From positions 1 through 10,720 of the forward strand of contig CAZKJW010000081.1 of the NCBI GenBank assembly GCA_964553125.1: a stretch of DNA of 10,720 nucleotides, read 5' to 3'. Below, in pieces: positions 6,801-10,720 of the stretch (within the stretch, counting starts at the first letter, position 1; each line of letters opens with the position of its first letter). The notes beneath the pieces were generated by a model. It was not told where the DNA came from, searched no databases, and worked only from the letters and a program-made list of their open reading frames with translations. Source of the stretch: Aphodomonas sp964553125. Lineage in GTDB: Bacteria > Bacillota > Clostridia > Christensenellales > Aristaeellaceae. A program made the translations under genes and the position numbers.

Positions 6801-6981
6801 TCCCGATGAGCAGCAGGATCAGTCCGGGAATCTCTCCCCGCGCGGAGCGCTTTTTCTTGCTGGGCTTCTTGAATGCGGGCGGCCGCTTCGGCTTTTTCGC
6901 CGCGCCGCGCTTCGCGCCCGGCTTTTTATCTTGTGCAGGCTGCTCGGCCGTGGTATTCTTTTTTGATTTTGCCGTAGCCAT
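3871..6981 (-). CDS. ftsK: FtsK/SpoIIIE-family DNA translocase, 1036 aa
   Basis: This is a membrane-anchored hexameric ATPase that pumps chromosomal DNA through the closing septum. A lysine/arginine-rich cytoplasmic head (1-50) precedes the four-to-five-helix membrane domain (about 52-71, 90-108, 117-134, 166-182, 189-208). Residues about 215-560 form a long low-complexity linker rich in Pro, Ala, Glu and Asp. The alpha domain (about 575-665) is followed by the motor, with Walker A GATGSGKS (707-714) and Walker B VVIIDELSDL (808-817). The winged-helix gamma domain that recognises DNA polarity sequences is at about 962-1036. The ATG at 6981 is preferred over the one at 6999 because GGGAGG lies 5 nt before it; the upstream ATG would put that site inside the coding region. 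The linker is longer than in B. subtilis SpoIIIE. It has its own promoter and is followed by a coupled dehydrogenase gene. Confidence 0.96.
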   Translation of the reverse strand: MATAKSKKNTTAEQPAQDKKPGAKRGAAKKPKRPPAFKKPSKKKRSARGEIPGLILLLIGIVILFCLFTTSNGTLMVLLRREVKGLFGKLAWLAALYMCALGVQLIMGTKWPLRGTVSFAAALVIIGLATLLQVFRIEGVLRDLALQGLVQNYKDAIWQSWNASQDIALGGGALGALLAYPMCRTLDVAGSTLVLVFVIGILGMWIVRMFAPDAPDRLGDWVRGLRDRMDERREERRAEREMERREQDEALLVPLPEELLAAPPAEEPPRGRKPKQPKPQPAAPNPAPQQEPARQRPAAAPQNRQPAARPHAKLYIEEILPENDAPYFTTDDDVRDDAPDFAPRRRRAYSETYGTPDETAFNAAPVQDETEIPAARDDSWTRPQQRSEDPGAPYREAFRSRRSERRAPLEEEPPQEPAAPAAQPEEEAPSYDEFLPEELADETYSGDDEYAAEEPPQEPAAQKPAAPAEPDDEDDDDPFGAPWEPVAPEYDPKKETGAPVRRRRTPQPQGYFPKGDVTQKLPEIPKEQQLDRPDWKPPEQPEATVQEVPADEEYTQPPFSLLERDEASVRPDTRDADARSAQKLEETLKSFGVNARVIQVVHGPAITRYELQPAPGVKVSKIVNLTEDIALNMAAYSVRIEAPIPGKAAVGIELANDHIATVHLRDVLESDEFIRHPSKLAVALGKDIAGKRIIADLAKMPHVLIAGATGSGKSVCINTIIASIIYRASPEEVRMILIDPKQVELSMYNGIPHLLVPVVTDPKKASGALSWAVKEMDERYKLFADCGVRDIKGYNRQRGDKPLMPSIVVIIDELSDLMLVAPGEVEESIQRLAQLARACGIHLVIATQRPSVNVITGVIKANIPSRIAFAVSSQVDSRTILDGAGAEKLLGRGDMLYAPAGGGKPKRVQGCFVSDEEVQRVVEYVKDRRTADYSQAVIDALSAEDNGESADAPDEDKNDAPFDSLFEQAVELSVEAGQASISMLQRRLRIGYARAGRIIDEMARRNIIGQAEGAKPRDVLITREDFALMFPKGGKK

Positions 6982-7005
6982 TGCATCCTCCCGAAACAAA
7001 TGAAT

Positions 7006-7032
7006 AAGGCCGGGAAATCCGTCCCCGGCCTT
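7006..7032 (-). terminator. Hairpin terminator after the 317-aa gene, overlapping the ftsK start site
   Basis: AAGGCCGGG (7006-7014) and CCCGGCCTT (7024-7032) form a perfect 9-bp stem with a 9-nt loop. On the minus strand it is followed by the moderately T-rich TTATTCATTTGTTT. It lies 37 nt past the stop codon of the 317-residue gene. The predicted ftsK transcription start falls within its 5' arm, so only read-through transcripts would carry the whole hairpin. On the plus strand it has only four T, and no plus-strand gene ends here. Confidence 0.6.
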
Positions 7033-7034
7033 TT

Positions 7035-7064
7035 AGTATAACACATGCAAAAGGATGGTTGCAA
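7035..7064 (-). promoter_or_regulatory. Promoter of ftsK with extended -10
   Basis: On the minus strand TTGCAA (7064-7059) and TATACT (7040-7035) are 18 bp apart, and TGT directly precedes the -10, giving an extended -10 (TGTTATACT). Transcription would start around 7030-7026, leaving a leader of about 45-50 nt before the ATG at 6981. The -35 begins only 5 bp after the stop codon of the preceding gene. Confidence 0.65.
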
Positions 7065-7068
7065 ATTT

Positions 7069-8022
7069 TTATTGCCGCAAAATTGCAACACTATAAAGAA
7101 TATTTTCCACAAAGTGCATTTCCAGCAGGGCGGCTTCGCCGCGCCAGAGGAGCGTCTCCCCGTCTGGAAGCCGGTCGTATGCGTCCGCGCCGGCGACGCG
7201 CGCCGTTTCGTCCGGTGCGCCCAGCGCCTGAATGCAGGCCTCCTTCGTGCTCTCGCCCGGAATCAGCCCCGAAAAATCAATGTGCAGCGCAAACGCGCCG
7301 GTGATCGCCGCGCTTTCCTTCGAAAGCGCATCCGGCGCGCTCAGCAGGCTCACGCCGCGCATGACGGGCGCCTCAAACGCCCACACCGCCGCGCCGCGCT
7401 TCACGTCCGGCACGTCGACAAGGCCGAGCGCGTCCGCCGCATCCGCCATGCCGCCGCCCAGCGCAGTCTGCTCCGGCAAGCCAGGCAGCAGCCCCGTTTC
7501 CAGCGCGGTGCGAAGCGCTTCGGCCGCGCCTCCCGCATCTGCGCGCGCGAGCGCGACGGTTTCACTGAGGAGCCCTTCCAGCTCGTATGCGTCGAACCGC
7601 ACGCCGAACTGCGAACCGGACAGGTTCGTCAGCTGCGAGGCGGGGTAGTACACCGTCAGCCCGCGCTCGTCCAGCGCGAAATTGTCGCGCGGCATGGGCG
7701 AGAGGTTTTCAAACCCGCCATAGGCGTTTGCATACGTCCACGCGGCAGCGATTTCCTCCAGCCGCGTGGCGGCTGCGTCGCCGTCTGCGAACAGGTCGTC
7801 CCACGCCATGCGTTCGCCTGTCTTGTCGCTGAAAACAAAGCCGTAGGTTTCGCCGCCCTTGCGCGCCGTCGCGCAGAGCAGCCCGCCCACGACGGAAAAC
7901 GCCGCGTCCTCGCCGCCGAGCGCGTCCAGCGCGTCAAAGAGCGCGTTCATCGCATCCGCCCCCGCGCACAGGGGCGCGCTGAGCAATGCAGCCAGCAGAA
8001 TCACAGCAAGAAAACGGCGCAT
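7069..8022 (-). CDS. Secreted or membrane-anchored protein with DUF3298-like core, 317 aa
   Basis: I do not recognise a named gene. Residues 1-22 form a signal peptide: MRR, a hydrophobic core FLAVILLAALL, and small residues before LCAGA. The cysteine at 19 is not in a proper lipobox (it is preceded by APL), so ordinary signal peptidase cleavage near AGA is more likely than lipidation. Residues about 58-152 have the look of DUF3298/RsiV-type domains: a strand pair, WDDLFADGD, then NFALDERGLTVYYPASQL and RFDAYELEGLL. Residues about 250-315 (LIPGESTKEACIQALGAPDE to ILYSVAIL) resemble a small BamE-like fold. A weaker LLPG-type segment at 178-228 may be a diverged second copy. The ATG at 8022 has the strong site AAAGGAGGG 7 nt upstream. 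Monocistronic; function unknown. Domain names are recognised by eye and need a profile search. Confidence 0.85.
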   Translation of the reverse strand: MRRFLAVILLAALLSAPLCAGADAMNALFDALDALGGEDAAFSVVGGLLCATARKGGETYGFVFSDKTGERMAWDDLFADGDAAATRLEEIAAAWTYANAYGGFENLSPMPRDNFALDERGLTVYYPASQLTNLSGSQFGVRFDAYELEGLLSETVALARADAGGAAEALRTALETGLLPGLPEQTALGGGMADAADALGLVDVPDVKRGAAVWAFEAPVMRGVSLLSAPDALSKESAAITGAFALHIDFSGLIPGESTKEACIQALGAPDETARVAGADAYDRLPDGETLLWRGEAALLEMHFVENILYSVAILRQ

Positions 8023-8105
8023 AAAAAAATCCCTCCTTTTTCTAAGTAAACGGATGAGCGGCGCGATTTGTTGCAGCGGCGCGGGGAGAGAGGTTCCTTT
8101 TCCGC

Positions 8106-8134
8106 TGGCTTTTTGCGCCGCAACCGGCTATAAT
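8106..8134 (+). promoter_or_regulatory. Promoter of the DMT permease gene
   Basis: A consensus -10 TATAAT (8129-8134) lies 27 bp upstream of the GTG start codon. A weak -35 (TGGCTT, 8106-8111) stands 17 bp before it. The transcript would start near 8141, directly ahead of the ribosome-binding site AGGGGGAGG, giving a very short leader of about 20 nt. Confidence 0.55.
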
Positions 8135-8157
8135 AGCGCGAAGGGGGAGGCGAGCAA
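8130..8157 (-). promoter_or_regulatory. Candidate promoter of the 317-aa gene sharing the same -10 region
   Basis: The 9-bp sequence CTATAATAG (8128-8136) reads CTATTATAG on the other strand, so a minus-strand -10 TATTAT (8135-8130) overlaps the plus-strand one almost completely. A half-match -35, TTGCTC (8157-8152), is 16 bp away. The leader to the ATG at 8022 would be about 100 nt. I saw no better minus-strand promoter in 8023-8160. Confidence 0.35.
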
Positions 8158-8161
8158 AAAA

Positions 8162-9043
8162 GTGTACGGATTTTTTTCGCTGCTGTCGGGCGTTTCCATT
8201 GCGGTGATGGTCGCCGTGAACGGGCGGCTTTCCGCAGGCGCGGGAACGCTTGCGGCAACGGTGATCATTCACGCCGCGGGCGTGCTGTTCGCGCTTTTGT
8301 GCTGTGCGCTGCAAAAGCACAAGCGTCCGCTCTGGGGGCATAAGCCCGGATGGATCTACACGGGCGGCGCGATCGGCGTTTTCACAACTATTTTCAACTG
8401 CTTCGCCGTGGGGCGCATCAGCATGACGAGCATCATGGCGCTGGGGCTTCTTGGAGAAACGGTCACGTCGCTTTTCGTCGATACGTTCGGCCTTCTGGGC
8501 ATGGAAAAACAGCCGCTGCGCAAGCACGCGCTGATCGGGCTGTGCTTTGCGGCGGGCGGCGTGTGCGCCATGCTGGACAGCTCCGTTTCCGGCGCGCTCG
8601 TGCCCGTCGTGCTGGTGCTGCTGACGGGCGTGACCATGGTTCTCTCGCGCACGGTGAACGCGCGGCTGGCCGCCGAGGTGGGCGGTCTGCGCGGCTCGTT
8701 CATCAATCATCTGGTCGGGCTGCCCTGCGCGCTGGCGTTTCTTTTCCTGCTTGCGCCGCAGGAAGCGGGCGCGCTCGTGCGCCCCTGCGCGCCTGCGTGG
8801 GCGTATGTGGGCGGCGTGATGGGCGTATGCGTCGTAATGGCGCAGAATATTCTCGTGCCGAAAATTTCGGCGTTCCGCCTGACGCTGCTTTCCTTCCTCG
8901 GGCAGGTCTTCATGGGCGTGGCGCTGGACGTTCTTGCGGGCAACGGCTTTGCCGACGCGACGTTCACCGGCGGACTGCTCATCGCGGCGGGCGTTGCGGT
9001 CAACCTGATTCTCGATCGCGTTTTCGCGTCCAAAAACGCTTGA
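8162..9043 (+). CDS. DMT-superfamily permease, two-repeat DUF606 (YdcZ) protein, 293 aa
   Basis: This is an integral membrane protein of about ten hydrophobic helices with very few charged residues outside the loops. It is built from two related halves. The first has VNGRLSAGAGTLAATVIIHAAG (from residue 19) and PGWIYTGGAIGV (62-73). The second has VNARLAAEVGGLRGSFINHLVG (from 165) and PAWAYVGGVMGV (211-222). Single DUF606 proteins are about 145 residues, so this is the fused double form. The substrate is unknown; drug or metabolite export is only a superfamily-level guess. The start is GTG at 8162, the only sensible start codon after AGGGGGAGG (8142-8150); the 11-nt spacing is slightly long. 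There is no terminator: the next gene's promoter overlaps the TGA. It diverges from the 317-residue gene and lies directly upstream of a MerR gene that might control it. Confidence 0.9.
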   Translation: MYGFFSLLSGVSIAVMVAVNGRLSAGAGTLAATVIIHAAGVLFALLCCALQKHKRPLWGHKPGWIYTGGAIGVFTTIFNCFAVGRISMTSIMALGLLGETVTSLFVDTFGLLGMEKQPLRKHALIGLCFAAGGVCAMLDSSVSGALVPVVLVLLTGVTMVLSRTVNARLAAEVGGLRGSFINHLVGLPCALAFLFLLAPQEAGALVRPCAPAWAYVGGVMGVCVVMAQNILVPKISAFRLTLLSFLGQVFMGVALDVLAGNGFADATFTGGLLIAAGVAVNLILDRVFASKNA

Positions 9044-9070
9044 CCTGCCCCTCGGGCGCAGGCGTATGCT
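9040..9070 (+). promoter_or_regulatory. MerR-type promoter and operator of the second MerR gene
   Basis: TTGACC (9040-9045) and TATGCT (9065-9070) are separated by 19 bp. The spacer carries an imperfect dyad, CCTGC-CC and GG-GCAGG (9044-9062), centred at 9053. The -35 overlaps the permease stop codon. The geometry (spacer length, dyad centre 13 bp from the -35 start, even the same -10 hexamer) matches the promoter at 482-512. This suggests autoregulation by the second MerR protein. Confidence 0.7.
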
Positions 9071-9102
9071 TTCCGCAGCGACACATCAGGGGGAGCGGAA
9101 CC

Positions 9103-9996
9103 ATGAGAATGCAGGAAATCTGCCGCGCGTGCGGCGTGACGCGCAAGGCGCTGGATTATTATGAGGCAAAGGGGCTGATCGCTCCGGCGCGCACGGAGAA
9201 CGGCTATCGCGACTTCACGGCGGAGGACGCCGCTCGCCTCGACGAAATCGGCCTGCTGCGCCGGCTCGGGCTGTCGGTGGATGAGGTTCGCGCCGTGCTC
9301 TTTGGCGGCGACCGGCGCGCCGCGCTGCGCGCGTGCATCGCCCGTCAGGACAGCGAAGCGCAGCGCCTTGCGCAGAACCGCCGCGCGCTTGCCCGCCTGT
9401 GCGGCGCATACGACGTCTCCCGCGAAAAAGCGCTGCTCGACGGCGTGCGCGAAACCGTGCAGGAAAAGCTGCTGCTGGCGTTTCCGGGGTTTTTCGGGCA
9501 ATATCTGGCGCTGCACTTCGGCAGGTTTCTCGACGTGCCGCTCGACACGGACGAAAAGCGCGCCGCCTGCGCGGAGATGCTCGCATGGCTCGACGATGTG
9601 CGCGTTCCGGAGGCGCTCGAAGCGCTGATGCGCGAGCTTTACGGGACGGAGGATTTTTTCTCCAGCGCATTGGCGCTGGAAGAAAACACGCACGCCGCAA
9701 TCGAAGCGATGCTTGCCGACCCGAAAACGTATTTTGCGCAGAACGCCGAATGCATCGGCGCGTATCTTGCCGTGCGGCAAAGCGAAGCGTACCGCAATTC
9801 GCCCGCCGCGCGCCTGACGGCGCTATGGACGGACTTTCAGCGCGAGGCAGGGTATCGCGAGGTTTTTCTGGAAAGCCTTTGCAGGATCAGCCCGGCCTAT
9901 CGCGAATATCTGACGAATCTCCGGCGCGCAGACGAGGCGCTTGCCGGCGCACTTGAGAAAGGAAACGCGAATGAACTACAAATGCCTTGTTCTTGA
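9103..9996 (+). CDS. MerR-family regulator with large C-terminal domain, 297 aa
   Basis: This is a transcription activator or repressor of the MerR family. Residues 1-70 are the DNA-binding domain: MQEICRACGVTRKALDYYEAKGLI, ENGYRDFTAEDAARLDEIGLLRRLGLSVDEVR. Residues about 76-105 form the dimerisation helix. The remaining 190 residues (about 106-297) are a mostly helical domain that I do not recognise, rich in aromatic residues (FFGQYLALHFGRFLD; DFFSSALALEENTHAAIEAM). It would be the ligand-sensing part, as in multidrug-binding MerR proteins, but this is inference. The ATG at 9103 has AGGGGGAG (9088-9095) 7 nt upstream. The 3' end overlaps the following hydrolase gene by 26 nt in another frame, so the two are cotranscribed and probably translationally coupled. 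Its own promoter has MerR-operator geometry. Confidence 0.92.
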   Translation: MRMQEICRACGVTRKALDYYEAKGLIAPARTENGYRDFTAEDAARLDEIGLLRRLGLSVDEVRAVLFGGDRRAALRACIARQDSEAQRLAQNRRALARLCGAYDVSREKALLDGVRETVQEKLLLAFPGFFGQYLALHFGRFLDVPLDTDEKRAACAEMLAWLDDVRVPEALEALMRELYGTEDFFSSALALEENTHAAIEAMLADPKTYFAQNAECIGAYLAVRQSEAYRNSPAARLTALWTDFQREAGYREVFLESLCRISPAYREYLTNLRRADEALAGALEKGNANELQMPCS

Positions 9997-10636
9997 TCAC
10001 GACGACACGGTGGTTGACAGCACCCGGACGATTCACTATCCCGCGTTCTCGCAGTTTATGAACCGCGCGCACCCGAACGAATGCCCGACGATTGAGAAAT
10101 ATTTGCTGGACAATTTTCAGGGGCTGGATTATTTCTTTGACGACGTGATGCACTTCACGCCGGAGGAGCGCGACGGGCAATACCGCGTCTGGCTGCGCTA
10201 CACCGATACGCACGTGCCGCCCGTTTTCGCCGGAATGCGCAGCCTGATGGAGCGGTTTCTCGCGGCGGGCGGGCATATCTGCGTGGTGTCGCATTCCATG
10301 CGACGCTATATCGAGCGCGATTATCGCGAAAACAACCTGCCTGCGCCGGAGCTGATCTTCGGCTGGGACGAGCCGGAAGCCATGCGCAAGCCCGCGCCCG
10401 GCCCGCTTCTTACGATCATGGAGCGCCTGAACCTGCGCGCGTGCGACCTGCTGATGGTGGACGATCTCAAGCCCGGCAAGGACATGGCGGACGCGTGCGG
10501 CGTCGATTTTGCCGCCGTCGGCTGGGGTACATACGTGCCGGAAATTGAAGCGTTCATGCGCCGGGAAAGCCGCCTGTACTGCAAAACCGTCGCCGATCTG
10601 GAAGCGCTGGTTTTCGGAACAGAGGGGAAAGAGTGA
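9971..10636 (+). CDS. HAD-superfamily hydrolase, phosphatase-like, 221 aa
   Basis: This is a cytoplasmic hydrolase, most likely a small-molecule phosphatase of the phosphoglycolate-phosphatase-like branch. The HAD motifs are complete: motif I DHDDT with nucleophile Asp9 and acid/base Asp11; motif II Ser107 (VVSHS); motif III Lys140 (RKPAP); motif IV VDDLKPGKD with Asp164/Asp165. Residues about 15-85 form a helical cap inserted after motif I. The substrate is not deducible. The ATG at 9971 has AAAGGA (9958-9963) 7 nt upstream, and the gene starts inside the end of the MerR gene. Coupling to a ligand-sensing regulator hints that it acts on, or forms, a molecule the regulator detects, but this is speculation. 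Hairpins follow the stop codon. Confidence 0.92.
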   Translation: MNYKCLVLDHDDTVVDSTRTIHYPAFSQFMNRAHPNECPTIEKYLLDNFQGLDYFFDDVMHFTPEERDGQYRVWLRYTDTHVPPVFAGMRSLMERFLAAGGHICVVSHSMRRYIERDYRENNLPAPELIFGWDEPEAMRKPAPGPLLTIMERLNLRACDLLMVDDLKPGKDMADACGVDFAAVGWGTYVPEIEAFMRRESRLYCKTVADLEALVFGTEGKE

Positions 10637-10644
10637 AAGACAAG

Positions 10645-10678
10645 CGGGCGGGGGGAATGTGAGTTCCCGCGCCGCCCG
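10645..10678. other. Strong GC-rich hairpin after the HAD gene
   Basis: CGGGCGG (10645-10651) pairs with CCGCCCG (10672-10678), and GGGAA (10653-10657) with TTCCC (10664-10668), around a 6-nt loop. No T run follows on the plus strand (GTTTCAAAAAAA comes next). It is therefore more likely a 3'-end stabilising hairpin than a complete terminator. On the minus strand TTTTTTT lies before it, not after it. Confidence 0.5.
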
Positions 10679-10683
10679 GTTTC

Positions 10684-10720
10684 AAAAAAACAGCCTCCGC
10701 AGGATGCGTCCATGCGGGGG
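10684..10720 (+). terminator. Terminator of the MerR-HAD operon, cut by the window edge
   Basis: A7 followed by CAGCCTCCGCA (10691-10701) pairs with TGCGGGGG (10713-10720). The 3' arm and the expected T run lie beyond the window. The arms resemble those of the terminators at 2332-2377 and 3011-3058 (GCCTCCG against CGGGGGC). Confidence 0.6.

Noticed and set aside
2875..6966. A 1363-residue open frame on the plus strand opposite ftsK
   Set aside because: It is Arg/His/Leu-rich antisense to a clear FtsK gene, with no domain signature and no ribosome-binding site; long antisense frames are expected at this GC content.
7969..8022. Lipoprotein signal in the 317-aa protein (Cys19)
   Set aside because: Residues before the cysteine are A-P-L, which do not fit the usual lipobox; ordinary signal peptidase cleavage is more likely.
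7859..8161. An upstream extension of the permease reading frame
   Set aside because: It overlaps the divergent gene and its ribosome-binding site and lies upstream of the consensus -10; membrane-domain homology starts at the GTG at 8162.

Overview
The window looks like an ordinary chromosomal stretch of a GC-rich Firmicute, probably an uncultured gut-type member of the class Clostridia. The reasons are strong Shine-Dalgarno sites ahead of most genes, a Gram-positive-style FtsK/SpoIIIE translocase, an aldo/keto reductase fused to a two-cluster ferredoxin domain, an AdhR-like MerR regulator, and T-tailed hairpin terminators. The lineage is an inference. A run of exactly 100 N at 2119-2218 shows the sequence is a draft assembly, most likely from a metagenome.

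Layout. (1) 1-1690: a divergent pair, a short MerR regulator (minus, 55-462) and a ferredoxin-type aldo/keto reductase (plus, 557-1690). A perfect 22-bp palindrome sits in the 19-bp spacer of the reductase promoter, the textbook MerR arrangement. (2) 1691-2307: a DUF1508/YegP-type protein with its own sigma-70-type promoter, interrupted by the N gap. The 55 nt on each side of the gap are identical, so the gap may be an artefact. (3) 2308-3108: about 800 bp with no convincing gene. It holds two copies of a diverged direct repeat and is bracketed by two related terminator hairpins. (4) 3109-6981: a minus-strand operon, ftsK followed by a short-chain dehydrogenase, with the ftsK stop codon abutting the dehydrogenase start codon. 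(5) 7069-8022: a minus-strand secreted or membrane-anchored protein with a DUF3298-like core. (6) 8162-9043: a two-repeat DUF606/YdcZ-family DMT permease, diverging from gene 5 over one shared symmetric -10 region. (7) 9103-10636: a second, larger MerR regulator and an overlapping HAD-family hydrolase. They are transcribed from another 19-bp-spacer, dyad-containing promoter that overlaps the permease stop codon. The window ends in hairpins that look like the terminator of this unit.

How the parts fit. The first MerR/reductase pair reads as an inducible response to reactive aldehydes or other electrophiles: the regulator carries a cysteine where B. subtilis AdhR has its sensing cysteine. The second MerR regulator probably controls itself and the HAD enzyme; its ligand is unknown. 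The ftsK operon is housekeeping (chromosome segregation). I found no defence system, phage, CRISPR array, RNA gene or new multi-gene system. The most interesting material is regulatory architecture (two MerR-type promoters, a terminator overlapping a promoter start region, a symmetric divergent promoter), the repeat block, and the assembly anomaly.
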